Part shown: piece by piece, positions 34,424-43,647 of the stretch | Layout of the letters: each line of letters begins with the position of its first letter | Numbering within the stretch: the first letter of the stretch is position 1 | Assembly (NCBI RefSeq): GCF_001014975.1 | Contig: NZ_BBXA01000033.1 | Location: forward strand, 372,001 to 436,000 | From: Novosphingobium sp. MD-1 | GTDB taxonomy: Bacteria > Pseudomonadota > Alphaproteobacteria > Sphingomonadales > Sphingomonadaceae | Direction of reading: 5' to 3' | DNA length: 64,000 nt | Notes under the pieces: model-generated | What the model saw: only the letters and a program-made list of their open reading frames with translations | Told to the model about the DNA's origin: nothing | Database searches by the model: none | Position numbers and translations under genes: made by a program

Positions 34424-35860
34424 TCAGGAGATAGGCGCATCGACCGCATCGGGGAAGCCTTCCGCACGGCGGGCGCTGCGCTTGCCGAGGCCGTAGATCA
34501 GCGCGCCCGTGCCCAGGAGAACCGCCGTCATGCCCGCGATCTTGATCACCGCCAGCAGCTTGTCGGGCTCGTCCGGTGCCGGAAAGGCGGCCAGCACCAG
34601 CGCGACCAGCGTGGTGGCAAGGCCGATGGAGGCCACCGCGATCGAGGTCGCCTTGCCACCGGGCAGGCGCGTCACCTCGGGACCGGCCGGTTCGCGCTGC
34701 AGCCGGATCACCGAGAGGAACACGCCCATGAACGGCAGGAACGCGGCGATGATGCCCATGCTGACCAGCACGTCGTAAGCGCCCTTCACGCCCGTTCCCG
34801 CCTGCCCCAGAATACAGAACACCGCCCCCAGCCCGCCTTGCAGCAACAGCGCCACGTAAGGCGTGCCCCAGCGCGGGTGAACGCGGGCGAAGACGGGGGG
34901 CAGCATCCGGTCGATGCCCACCGCGAAGGGAATGCGCGCGCAGGCGGAAAGGAAGCCGCTGGCCGCCCCCAGATTGCCGATGGTAATGAGCAGCGCCAGC
35001 GGCACGACAATCCAGCCCACGCCCAGCCGCTCTGCCCCCGCCGCGCCAGCCTGCACCAGCCCTTGCAGGCTGCTGACCTGGCCCGCCGGCATCAGCACCA
35101 GCACCGCGACGGTGCCGAGGATGTAGCAGCCGACGATCACCAGCCCGGCGATCGGCAGCGCGCGCGGGATCGTGCGGCGCGGGTCCTTGATCTCGCCGCT
35201 CATGAACGAGGCGGTTTCCGCGCCCGACAAAGCGAAGGCAATCGCCGCCCAGAAGATCATGTGCTGCACGTCGAACGTCGGCACCAGAGAGGCAGCGGGA
35301 AACGATGTCACCGGGCCGAAGCGCCAGCCCACCACTGCGGCGAGGCCGATCACCATCAGCACCGGCAGCCACATGCCGATCGCCCCCATGTTGTGCAGCC
35401 ACTTGCCGAATTTCAGGCCCACGATGTTGAGCCAGGTGATGAACGCCAGCGCGATCAGCGAGAAGCCGACGAAGAACAGGGGGCTGTTGTGCAAGTGCAG
35501 CAGCCGGTCACCCCCGATATAGAGCGCGTTGCCGGCATCGAAATAGAACACGCTGGGGAAGTAGGGCAGGTTCGAGGTGAAGTAGCTCCAGCCCGCCATG
35601 AAGCCGGCGAACGGACCGAACGCCTGCCGGGTCCAGACATAGAGCCCGCCTTCTTGCGGATAGCGTGAGGAAAGCTCCACCACCGCCATGACCAGCGGGA
35701 AATAGAAGCCCAGCAACGCGCCCAGCCACACCACGATGGAGCTTGGCCCCATCGCCGCCGCCGTGGCGATCCAGCGCAGGCTGACGCCGGTAACGATATA
35801 GAACAGCGCGAGGTCCGCGACACCCATCACCTTGGGTGGGTTGTGCGCGCCGCCCGCCAT
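34424..35860 (-). CDS. APC superfamily amino acid/polyamine/amine permease
   Basis: A 478-aa APC-family transporter with about 12 membrane segments. Conserved: ALFYIVTGVSLRWIATAAAMGPSS at the N-terminus, YPQEGGLYVWTRQAFG (segment 2 loop), ALSGAETASFMSGEIKDPRRTIPRA (segment 6 region) and GASGF/ACARIPFAVGIDRMLPP. Start overlaps the stop of FAD oxidoreductase 2 by one base. It probably brings the cluster's substrate or a product across the inner membrane. Substrate unknown. Confidence 0.92.
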   Translation of the reverse strand: MAGGAHNPPKVMGVADLALFYIVTGVSLRWIATAAAMGPSSIVVWLGALLGFYFPLVMAVVELSSRYPQEGGLYVWTRQAFGPFAGFMAGWSYFTSNLPYFPSVFYFDAGNALYIGGDRLLHLHNSPLFFVGFSLIALAFITWLNIVGLKFGKWLHNMGAIGMWLPVLMVIGLAAVVGWRFGPVTSFPAASLVPTFDVQHMIFWAAIAFALSGAETASFMSGEIKDPRRTIPRALPIAGLVIVGCYILGTVAVLVLMPAGQVSSLQGLVQAGAAGAERLGVGWIVVPLALLITIGNLGAASGFLSACARIPFAVGIDRMLPPVFARVHPRWGTPYVALLLQGGLGAVFCILGQAGTGVKGAYDVLVSMGIIAAFLPFMGVFLSVIRLQREPAGPEVTRLPGGKATSIAVASIGLATTLVALVLAAFPAPDEPDKLLAVIKIAGMTAVLLGTGALIYGLGKRSARRAEGFPDAVDAPIS

Positions 35861-37473
35861 CAGCGTTGGCGCCGCCGCTTGCGGTCCCGCAGGACCTGCA
35901 TCGCCGCGTTGTGCCCCGGCGCCCCGGTCACCCCGCCGCCGGGATGCGCGCCGGCCCCGCAGAGGTAAAGCCCGTCCACCGGCGTCCGGTATTGCGACCA
36001 GCGCGGCACCGGACGCATCGAGAAGAGCGCGCCGGGATGCAGATCGCCGTGGAAGATATTGCCTTCGGTCAGGCCATAGGTCCGCTCGAGGTCAAGCGGG
36101 GTGAGCACGGTGCGGCCGATGATCTTCTCGGGCAGATCGGGCATGTGCCGGGTGATCTGGCGGATGATCGAATCCGCGAAGGCCTCGCGATGATCGTCCC
36201 ACGTCCCTTCGCGCAGCTTGTAGGGCACGAACTGGATAAAGCAGGTCATCATGTGGTGGCCCGGCGGGCACAGGCTGTCGTCGACCAGACTGGGGATCAC
36301 GCAATCGATCCACAGGTGTTCGGGAATGTCGCCGAAGCGGGCGATGTCGGCGCAGCGCTGCGCGCCTTCCAGCGTCGGCGCGATCGACAGCAGCGACCGT
36401 TCCAGCGGCGAGGCATCGGGGGCGCGGCCGATCACGGTCGGCTCCCCCGAAAGCGCCAGGTTGAGCTTGGCCGCCGGGCCGCCCATCTTGATCGCGGCAA
36501 TGTCGGCGCGGAAATCCGCCGGCAGGTGTGCGGCATCGACCAGGCCCAGGAACGTGCGCTTGGGATCGGCGTTCGACAGCACCACATCGGCCCGGAAGGA
36601 GCGGCCGTCCGCCAGCGTCACGCCCGTCGCGCGGCCCTGTTCGACGTCGATCCGGGCGACCGGCGCATCGGTCAGGATGTCCGCGCCGAAGCCGCGCGCC
36701 GCCGCCGCGATGGCGCCGGTGATCGCGCCCATGCCGCCCATGACGTGCCCGTTGAAGCCCTGCACACTGTGATCGCCGCCTGACAGCAGGTGGAACAGCA
36801 TCCCCACGGCCGAACCCGGCTCGTAAGGGCCGCCGTGCTTGCCATAGACGCTGTTGGCCAGGATCATCCGCTTGGTCTCCTCCGCCTCGAAATGGCGGTC
36901 GAGGAAATCGCCGAGCGATCCGGTGAGGAAAGTGACCATCTCCCCCATCTCGACGCCGTTGATCTTGCGGAAGCGCCGGGCCAGACGCAAGCCTTCGCGC
37001 AGCTTGTCCAGCCCCTTGGCCGCCAGATCCGGCGGCGGTTCGAGAAAGAACGGTTGAAGATAGGCGGCCAATGCCTTGAGTTTGCGGTCAACTTCCAGAA
37101 ACGCCGCGCCGTCGCTGGCAGAAAAGCGAGCGATTTCCCGCGCCGTGCGTTCGGGGTCGGCCCACCAGCGGATGATCTGACCATCGCCCAGCGGCACCGT
37201 CAGGATCGGATCGCAGGCGACCATGCGCAGGCCATGCGATCCCAGATCGAGATCGCGGATGACCGTGGGCATCAGCATCGAGGCGATGTAGGAGGTGAAC
37301 GACACGCGGTGGCCGGGAATCACCTCCTCGGTCACGCAGGCGCCGCCGACGATCGGCCGCCGTTCCACCACCAGCACCGACCGCCCGGCTCGCGCGAGAT
37401 AGGCGGCCGCGGTCAGTCCGTTATGGCCGCCGCCCACGACGATGGCATCGTATATCCGGTCCTGCGTGGCCAT
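35860..37473 (-). CDS. PYROXD2/phytoene-desaturase-like FAD oxidoreductase (copy 2)
   Basis: A 537-aa flavoprotein, same family and length as copy 1. FAD motif DAIVVGGGHNGLTAAAYLARAG (9-30), VVERRPIVGGACVTEE, and the C-terminal GLYLCGAGAHPGGGVTGAPG. It is the first gene of the minus-strand run, divergent from the Rieske gene. The ATG of MATQDRIYD is used; an upstream frame would begin in the Rieske promoter region. The two copies share only the family motifs at this level, so they are likely distinct enzymes acting on related substrates rather than a recent duplication. Confidence 0.85.
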   Translation of the reverse strand: MATQDRIYDAIVVGGGHNGLTAAAYLARAGRSVLVVERRPIVGGACVTEEVIPGHRVSFTSYIASMLMPTVIRDLDLGSHGLRMVACDPILTVPLGDGQIIRWWADPERTAREIARFSASDGAAFLEVDRKLKALAAYLQPFFLEPPPDLAAKGLDKLREGLRLARRFRKINGVEMGEMVTFLTGSLGDFLDRHFEAEETKRMILANSVYGKHGGPYEPGSAVGMLFHLLSGGDHSVQGFNGHVMGGMGAITGAIAAAARGFGADILTDAPVARIDVEQGRATGVTLADGRSFRADVVLSNADPKRTFLGLVDAAHLPADFRADIAAIKMGGPAAKLNLALSGEPTVIGRAPDASPLERSLLSIAPTLEGAQRCADIARFGDIPEHLWIDCVIPSLVDDSLCPPGHHMMTCFIQFVPYKLREGTWDDHREAFADSIIRQITRHMPDLPEKIIGRTVLTPLDLERTYGLTEGNIFHGDLHPGALFSMRPVPRWSQYRTPVDGLYLCGAGAHPGGGVTGAPGHNAAMQVLRDRKRRRQR

Positions 37474-37594
37474 GTGCGTTGCGCCCCTTGGTGCGTTGCG
37501 TCGGCACCCTTCCCGCGATGCCATCGACACATGGCTTGCCCGAAAGAATTTTATGAGGCAAGTGTCTAATAACGACAGCGGGGAATCGACGATC
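37474..37594. promoter_or_regulatory. Divergent control region between flavoprotein 2 and Rieske oxygenase
   Basis: 121 bases between divergent starts. Contains an inverted repeat CTTGCC ... GGCAAG near 37537-37563 and, just after, TGTCTAAT (about 37564-37571), which also occurs upstream of the TonB receptor (minus strand, around 46132-46139). Shared motif suggests co-regulation of oxygenase and receptor; the motif is short so this is tentative. Confidence 0.4.
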
Positions 37595-38743
37595 ATGAGC
37601 CAGCCGCAGGGGGACGCCACGATGGAACGCTCGCTCGACAGCGCCGCCTATCTCACGCCCGAAGCCTTCGCCCTGGACAAGGAGACGATCTTCGCGCGCG
37701 AATGGTTCTGCGCCGCGCGCGAGGAAGACCTGCCCGAAGCCGGATCGCACCTCGTACTCGACGTGGCGGGCGAGAACATCCTGCTGGTGCGCGGCCGCGA
37801 TGGCGCGCTTCACGCGCACTACAACGTCTGTCGGCATCGTGGCGCGCGGCTGTGCGATGCGGGGAACGATGCGCGCTGGGGCGTGACGCTCGACGCCGGG
37901 GTGATCGCGCGCAACATGATCCGCTGCCCCTATCACGGCTGGTCCTATGGGCTGGACGGCCGGCTGCTGGCCGCACCGCATCTTCAGGACGCGCCCGGCT
38001 TCAACAAGGCGGACTACGCGCTCTATCCCGTGGGTGTTTCCACGTGGGGCGGCTTCGTGTTCGTGAACCTGAAGCCGGACACCGCGCCGGATTTCGCGGC
38101 CGGCGTTGTCACCGCATCGCGCCGGCTGGCCAACTATCCGCTGGCGGACCTGCGCACCGGCCACACCATTCGTTACGAGGTGGCCGCGAACTGGAAGATC
38201 GTGCTCGAGAACTACAACGAGTGCTACCATTGCCCGGCCGTCCACCCCGAACTGTGCGACGTGGTGCCGGCGTTCCGCGAACGCGGCGGCATCGATCTGG
38301 ACTGGGAAGCGGGCATCCCGCACCGCCCGGGCGCGGTCACCTATACCGCCAGCGGCACCACCACGCGCGCGCCCTTCCCCGGCCTTTCGGAAGAAGAGCA
38401 GGTCCGCCACAAGGGGGAACTGCTCTACCCCAACGTGATGCTCAGCGTTTCGATGGACCATGCCGCCGCCTTCGTGCTCTGGCCCGTCGCAGCCGATCGG
38501 ACCGTGATCGAATGCCGCTTCCTGTTCCATCCCGACGAGATGGCGCGTGCCGGTTTCGATCCCTCCGACGCGGTCGATTTCTGGGATCTGGTCAACCGGC
38601 AGGATTGGGCGGTGTGTGAGCGCGTCCAGTCCGGCATTGCCGCCGGGGTCCACACGCACGGCTACTATTCGCCGATCGAGGACTACAGCCTCGACATCCG
38701 CCGCTATGTCGCCGATCGCCAGGGCGGGCACCGGCCCGGATGA
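37595..38743 (+). CDS. Rieske oxygenase alpha subunit, quaternary-amine demethylase type
   Basis: A 382-aa Rieske non-heme iron oxygenase. [2Fe-2S] ligands C79-x-H81 and C111-x2-H114 (VCRHRGARLC, CPYHGWSYG). Mononuclear iron region NECYHCPAVHPEL with H212 and H217; the bridging residue is Glu209, where aromatic-ring oxygenases have Asp. A glutamate there is known for carnitine monooxygenase CntA and related quaternary-amine enzymes. This points to oxidative N-demethylation of a betaine-like compound, releasing formaldehyde. It overlaps soxB by 4 bases. No reductase gene is nearby. Start at MSQPQ is preferred; MERSLD nine codons on is the alternative. Confidence 0.87.
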   Translation: MSQPQGDATMERSLDSAAYLTPEAFALDKETIFAREWFCAAREEDLPEAGSHLVLDVAGENILLVRGRDGALHAHYNVCRHRGARLCDAGNDARWGVTLDAGVIARNMIRCPYHGWSYGLDGRLLAAPHLQDAPGFNKADYALYPVGVSTWGGFVFVNLKPDTAPDFAAGVVTASRRLANYPLADLRTGHTIRYEVAANWKIVLENYNECYHCPAVHPELCDVVPAFRERGGIDLDWEAGIPHRPGAVTYTASGTTTRAPFPGLSEEEQVRHKGELLYPNVMLSVSMDHAAAFVLWPVAADRTVIECRFLFHPDEMARAGFDPSDAVDFWDLVNRQDWAVCERVQSGIAAGVHTHGYYSPIEDYSLDIRRYVADRQGGHRPG

Positions 38744-39999
38744 AAGGCCGCTATTCGGCCCTCGCGATCGCGCGCCACGCGCTGACCGGCAACCGGCACT
38801 GGCCGGAAGCCTGGCGCTCGCCCGAACCGCGCGCGGCCTATGACGTGGTGATCGTGGGCGGCGGGGGCCACGGGCTGGCCACCGCCTATTACCTGGCCAA
38901 ACAGCACGGCATCACCAACGTGGCCGTGCTGGAAGCGGGCTGGATCGGCGGCGGCAATACCGGCCGCAACACCACGATCGTCCGTTCGGATTACTACTAT
39001 CCCGAAAGCGCGGCCTTCTTCGACCACTCGGTCAGCCTCTACGAGGGCCTTTCGCGCGAGCTGAACTTCAACATCATGTTCAGCCAGCGCGGGCAGCTGG
39101 TGGTCGCGCACAGCCGGCACGAACTGGATTTCCAGCGCCGGCTGGTCAACGCCATGGCGCTGAACGGCGTGGACATGCGGATGCTCTCGCGCGAGGAATG
39201 CTATGCGCGCTGCCCGATCCTCAACACCCGGCCGGATGCGCGCTATCCCATCCTGGGCGGAATGTGGCAGGGCCGCGCGGGCACCGTGCGGCATGATGCG
39301 GTGGTCTGGGGCTATGCCCGCGCCGCCGACCGGCTGGGCGTCGATATCATCCAGCAGTGCGCGGTCACCGGCATCCGCCGCGATCCCGTCAGCGGCGCGG
39401 TGACCGGCGTGGAAACCACGCGCGGTCTGATCGGCGCGGGGCGCGTGGGCGTCGCCGTCGCCGGGCATTCCAGCGTGCTGGCCGACATGGCGGGCTTCCG
39501 CCTGCCGCTGCGCAGCTATGCCCTGCAGGCGTTCGTGTCGGAGCCGTTGAAACCGGTGCTGCATACCATCGCCTCGTCCAACGTGCTGGGGGTCTATGTC
39601 AGCCAGTCCGACAAGGGCGGGCTGGTGATCGGCGGCAACGCCGATGCCTATGCCTCCTATGCCCAGCGCGGCAACCTGCCGACGATGGAAGCGGCGCTGG
39701 CCTCGCTGATCGAGCTGATCCCGTCGTTCAGCCGCGTGCGGCTGCTGCGCCAATGGGCCGGCATCGTCGATTACGCCTATGACAGTTCGCCGGTGCTGGG
39801 CAAAAGCCCGGTGCCGGGCCTGTTCCTGAACAGCGGCTGGGGCGGTGGCGGGTTCAAGGCCATTCCCGCAAGCGGCGAGACGTTCGCCCACACCGTCGCC
39901 ACCGGCGATCCGCACCCGTTGATCCGCGCCTTCTCGCTCGACCGCTTCCGCGATCTCGCGCTCGTCGACGAAGCCGCCGCCGCCGGGATCGCCCACTGA
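38740..39999 (+). CDS. soxB: Sarcosine oxidase beta subunit (SoxB)
   Basis: Sarcosine oxidase heterotetramer beta subunit, 419 aa, the catalytic flavoprotein. FAD motif DVVIVGGGGHGLATAYYLAKQHG (about 30-52), then the GGGNTGRNTTIVRS segment of the family; the C-terminal SGWGGGGFKAIPASG contacts the flavin. It oxidises N-methyl groups of sarcosine or similar secondary amines to imines, passing the one-carbon unit to folate. Overlaps the Rieske gene (4 bases) and soxD (1 base). Confidence 0.95.
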   Translation: MKGRYSALAIARHALTGNRHWPEAWRSPEPRAAYDVVIVGGGGHGLATAYYLAKQHGITNVAVLEAGWIGGGNTGRNTTIVRSDYYYPESAAFFDHSVSLYEGLSRELNFNIMFSQRGQLVVAHSRHELDFQRRLVNAMALNGVDMRMLSREECYARCPILNTRPDARYPILGGMWQGRAGTVRHDAVVWGYARAADRLGVDIIQQCAVTGIRRDPVSGAVTGVETTRGLIGAGRVGVAVAGHSSVLADMAGFRLPLRSYALQAFVSEPLKPVLHTIASSNVLGVYVSQSDKGGLVIGGNADAYASYAQRGNLPTMEAALASLIELIPSFSRVRLLRQWAGIVDYAYDSSPVLGKSPVPGLFLNSGWGGGGFKAIPASGETFAHTVATGDPHPLIRAFSLDRFRDLALVDEAAAAGIAH

Positions 40000-40280
40000 T
40001 GCTGCGGATCGATTGCCCCTGGTGCGGCCCGCGCGACGAGGACGAGTTCGTCAACGGTGGCGATGCCCATATCGACCGGCCCGAACCGCCCGAGCAGGTC
40101 TCGCCCGAGGACTGGGCGGCCTATCTGTTCTTCCACACCAACCCCAAGGGCGTGCTGGCCGAACGCTGGGTCCACAGCTTCGGCTGCCGGCGCTGGTTCC
40201 ACGCGCTGCGCGACACGGTGAGCCACCGCATTCTCGCCACCTATCGCCCCGATGCGCCCCGGCCGGACGGCGTGGCATGA
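39999..40280 (+). CDS. soxD: Sarcosine oxidase delta subunit (SoxD)
   Basis: Sarcosine oxidase delta subunit, 93 aa. The N-terminal zinc site is shown by RIDCPWCGPRDEDEF (C6, C9), with a third likely ligand pair in VHSFGCRRWFHALRD. The small protein stabilises the complex. Its start overlaps the soxB stop and its own stop overlaps the soxA start by 4 bases, as in other soxBDAG operons. Confidence 0.95.
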   Translation: MLRIDCPWCGPRDEDEFVNGGDAHIDRPEPPEQVSPEDWAAYLFFHTNPKGVLAERWVHSFGCRRWFHALRDTVSHRILATYRPDAPRPDGVA

Positions 40281-43093
40281 GCGGGTTCCGGCTTCCCCGG
40301 GGCGGCGACGGGATCGACCGCAGCCAGCCGCTGACCTTCCGCTACAACGGGCGCACGCTGCAGGGCTTTGCCGGCGATACGCTGGCCTCGGCGCTGCTTG
40401 CCAACGGCGTGTCGATCGTCGGGCGCGGCTTCAAGTACCATCGCCCGCGCGGCGTGATCGGCACGGGGTTTGCCGAAACCAATGCGCTGGTGCAGCTGGG
40501 CGAAGGCGCGGCGCTGACGCCCAACATGCCGGCCACGCTGGTCCCGCTGCGCGAAGGGCTGGTGGCGTCCAGCCCCACCGGCTGGCCCTCCACGCGCTTC
40601 GACCTGGGCCGGCTCAACGACCGGCTGGCCGCGCTGCTGAGCGCGGGATTCTACTACAAGACCTTCATCTGGCCGAACTGGCACTGGTTCGAACCGTTCA
40701 TCCGCCGCGCGGCCGGCTTCGGCACCGCCCCGGCGCTGCCCGATCCGGACCGCTACGAAGCGCGCGAACGCCATGCGGACGTGCTGGTCATCGGTGGCGG
40801 GCCGGCGGGCCTCGCGGCCGCCGAAGCGGCCCATGCGGCGGGCGCCAAGGTCCTGCTGGTGGAAGCCGACACGCGCCTGTCCGGCCCCTTGCCGCCGGGC
40901 GTGGAGGCCCTCACCCGCACCACCGCGCTCGGCTATTACGACGCCAACTTCGTGACCGCCGTGGAAGAGATCGACACCGGCGCTTTGCGGCAGCGGCTGT
41001 GGAAGCTGCGCGCCGCGCAGGTGGTGATCGCGACCGGCGCATTCGAGCGGCCCATGCTGTTCGCCAACAACGATCTCCCCGGCGTGATGCTGGCGAGTGC
41101 GGTACAGACGTATATCGCGCGCTATGGCGTGGCGCCGGGCAAGGCCGTGCTGTTCGCGACCGCCGAGGACGCCGCCTATGCGGCGGCTTTCGCCGCGCAG
41201 GAGGCGGGCCTTGCCGTCCGGGCAATCGTCGATCTGCGTCCCGCGCCGCCGCTGGCAGAGCAGGCGCGCGCGCGCGGGATACCCGTCCATGCCGGCAGCC
41301 ACGTGTGCGCCGCCCGGGGATGGTCGCGCGTGCGTGGCGCGGTGATCGATGGGCCGGACGGAGCGCAGCGGATCGGCTGCGACCTGATCGCCGTTTCAGG
41401 CGGGTGGTCGCCGGCGGTCCAGCTGTTCAGCCAGTCCGGCGGCCGCACGCGCCACGATCCCGCGCTGGGCGGCTTCGTGCCCGACAAGGCCGCGCAACCC
41501 ACGCACGTCTGCGGCCTTGCCGCCGGCCTGCGCGATCTTGACGAAGCGGTGGCCAGCGGGCGCGCCAGATGGCTTGCCGCCGCGCGAGGGGACGCGCCCA
41601 CCGCCCCCCTTCCCCTCGCCGGCCCGCCCGCGCCGCCCTTGCCGCCGGGCGACAACCCCAAGCGCGTGTTCGTGGATCTGCAGACCGACGTGACGCTGGC
41701 CGATCTCGAACAGGCCACGCGCGAGAACTATCGCTCGGTCGAACACGTCAAGCGTTACACCGTGTGGGGCATGGGCGTGGACCAGGGGCGGCTCAGCAGC
41801 ACCAACGGCGTTGCCGCGCTGGCGCAGTTGCGGGGTGACGATCCGGCGGCGCTGGGCACCACGAAATACCGCCCGCCCTTCGCGCCGGTCGCCATCGCCG
41901 CGCTGGCCGCCGACCGCCCCAACGGCGCGCTGTTCCGCCCGTGGCAGCTCCTGCCGGCGCACGACTGGCATGTCGCGCAGGGGGCCGTATTCGAGGATTT
42001 CGGCCATTTGCGCCCGTCGCACTACCCCCCTGCCGGCGAAAGCATGGGAGCGGCGGCCCGGCGCGAGGCGCTGGCCGTGCGCGGCAACGTGGGCATCATG
42101 GACAGTTCCTCGTTCGGCAAGATCGAGCTGAAAGGGCCGGAGGCCGGCCGCTTCCTCGACCTGATCTCGCTCGGCCGCCCCAGCACGATTCCGGTCGGGC
42201 GCGCGCGCTACAACCTGCTGTGCGACGAGCTCGGCGTGCTACTCGACGATGGCGTGATCGCCCGCCTGGCCGACGATCACTTCCTGCTCAACGCCAGCAG
42301 CGGCCATGCCGCGCGCGTGCGCGGCTGGATCGAGGACTGGCACCAGTGCCAGTGGCCGCTCGATCTGGTGACGCGCGACGTGACCGAGGAATGGGCGGTG
42401 CTGACCGTCGCGGGGCCGAAGGCGCGCGACGTGGTGCGCGCGGCGGGCTGCGCCCTTCCCCCGGCCTCGGCCGATTTCCCGCACCTGTCCGTCGCCGAAG
42501 CCACGCTCGATGGCCACCGTGTCCGCATCCAGCGGGTCAGCTTCACCGGCGAACTCAGCTACGAGATCGCGATCGCCGCGCCACAGGCCGGAATGCTGGC
42601 CGACCGTCTGTGGGAAGCCGGGCAGGCGTTCGGCATGGTGCCGTTCGGTCTGGAGGCGCTCGACATCCTGCGCATCGAAAAGGGCTTCATCCACGTCGGC
42701 ACGGATACCGACGGCGCGACGATCCCGGCCGACATCGGCTGGGGCAAGCCCGGCCAGCGCGAAGGCGATTACCTCGGCAAGCGTTCGCTGCTCCATCCGT
42801 CCGCCAGCAAGACCGGCCGCCGCCAACTTGTCGGCCTGGAGCCGCTGGAGCGGCAGGAACCGTTGCCCGTGGGCGCCCATGTCGTGGGCGGCTCGCCGCA
42901 TCCCAGCCAGGGCTTCGTCACCAGCAGTTGCTTCAGCCCCACGCTGGACCGCGCAATCGCGCTGGGACTGCTCGCCGACGGGCGCCAGCGCCACGGGGAA
43001 ATGGTCGATATCTGGTCGGAAGGGCGCGCTTTCCGGGCGCGCGTGGTGGCGCCGCGCTTCCTCGATCCCGAAGGAGCCCGGCTCCATGTCTGA
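40277..43093 (+). CDS. soxA: Sarcosine oxidase alpha subunit (SoxA)
   Basis: Sarcosine oxidase alpha subunit, 938 aa. Order: an N-terminal 2Fe-2S-ferredoxin-like part (GFAGDTLASALLANGV, FKYHRPRGVIGTG), a NAD-binding flavoprotein domain starting at DVLVIGGGPAGLAAAEAAHAAG (about 176-198), and a C-terminal GcvT-like folate domain (about 570-938) with GNVGIMDSSSFGKIELKGP and LTVAGPKARDVV. The C-terminal domain takes the methyl-derived one-carbon unit to give methylene-tetrahydrofolate. Overlaps soxD (4 bases) and soxG (8 bases). Confidence 0.95.
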   Translation: MSGFRLPRGGDGIDRSQPLTFRYNGRTLQGFAGDTLASALLANGVSIVGRGFKYHRPRGVIGTGFAETNALVQLGEGAALTPNMPATLVPLREGLVASSPTGWPSTRFDLGRLNDRLAALLSAGFYYKTFIWPNWHWFEPFIRRAAGFGTAPALPDPDRYEARERHADVLVIGGGPAGLAAAEAAHAAGAKVLLVEADTRLSGPLPPGVEALTRTTALGYYDANFVTAVEEIDTGALRQRLWKLRAAQVVIATGAFERPMLFANNDLPGVMLASAVQTYIARYGVAPGKAVLFATAEDAAYAAAFAAQEAGLAVRAIVDLRPAPPLAEQARARGIPVHAGSHVCAARGWSRVRGAVIDGPDGAQRIGCDLIAVSGGWSPAVQLFSQSGGRTRHDPALGGFVPDKAAQPTHVCGLAAGLRDLDEAVASGRARWLAAARGDAPTAPLPLAGPPAPPLPPGDNPKRVFVDLQTDVTLADLEQATRENYRSVEHVKRYTVWGMGVDQGRLSSTNGVAALAQLRGDDPAALGTTKYRPPFAPVAIAALAADRPNGALFRPWQLLPAHDWHVAQGAVFEDFGHLRPSHYPPAGESMGAAARREALAVRGNVGIMDSSSFGKIELKGPEAGRFLDLISLGRPSTIPVGRARYNLLCDELGVLLDDGVIARLADDHFLLNASSGHAARVRGWIEDWHQCQWPLDLVTRDVTEEWAVLTVAGPKARDVVRAAGCALPPASADFPHLSVAEATLDGHRVRIQRVSFTGELSYEIAIAAPQAGMLADRLWEAGQAFGMVPFGLEALDILRIEKGFIHVGTDTDGATIPADIGWGKPGQREGDYLGKRSLLHPSASKTGRRQLVGLEPLERQEPLPVGAHVVGGSPHPSQGFVTSSCFSPTLDRAIALGLLADGRQRHGEMVDIWSEGRAFRARVVAPRFLDPEGARLHV

Positions 43094-43601
43094 ACCGGTG
43101 GCCACGGAGGCCGTGCATTTTCACGTCGATAGTATGCCCGCTCTCGCCCGGCTTACGTTCGATCCGGACCGCGATTCCGCGCTGACGCGCGCGATCACCG
43201 CCGTGCTGGAAGCGCCGCTTCCCGCACCGACCGTGCCCGTTGCCACGCAAGCCGGCGGCGCCCTGCTGATCTGGCAAGGGCCGCATGACTTCCTGATCGA
43301 AACGCCCGGCGCGCTCCTGCCGGCGCTGGAACAGGCCGGGGCGGGCAAGTCCGCGCTGGTGGGCGACGCCGGCGCCGGGCTGGTCTCCTTCACGCTTTCG
43401 GGATCGGGTGTGGCCGCACGGCTCGACCATGACCGGCCCGGCTCCGGTCTGTGCTCGCGCGTGACGCGCTTCGCCGCGCTGCGCGTGACGGCGGTGTGGC
43501 GGGACGAAACCGTCCGCCTATATGTGGACCGCTCGCATGCTGCCTATGTCAGGCAATGGCTGCTGGACCGCTGGGATGCGGTGGAGATGCCGGCGAGTTA
43601 G
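43086..43601 (+). CDS. soxG: Sarcosine oxidase gamma subunit (SoxG)
   Basis: Sarcosine oxidase gamma subunit, 171 aa. The family is weakly conserved; visible are GGALLIWQGPHDFLIETPG and SRVTRFAALRVTAVWRDETVRLYVDRSHAAYVRQWLLD, resembling the GcvT-like fold of known SoxG proteins. Position directly after soxA with an 8-base overlap makes the call secure. It ends the plus-strand operon; the TonB receptor gene is convergent 46 bases later. No folate or serine genes follow, unlike in some soxBDAG operons. Confidence 0.88.
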   Translation: MSEPVATEAVHFHVDSMPALARLTFDPDRDSALTRAITAVLEAPLPAPTVPVATQAGGALLIWQGPHDFLIETPGALLPALEQAGAGKSALVGDAGAGLVSFTLSGSGVAARLDHDRPGSGLCSRVTRFAALRVTAVWRDETVRLYVDRSHAAYVRQWLLDRWDAVEMPAS

Positions 43602-43647
43602 CGACCGCCCCTCGACGGATCGAGAGAACGGCCGCCATCCCCCTCCG

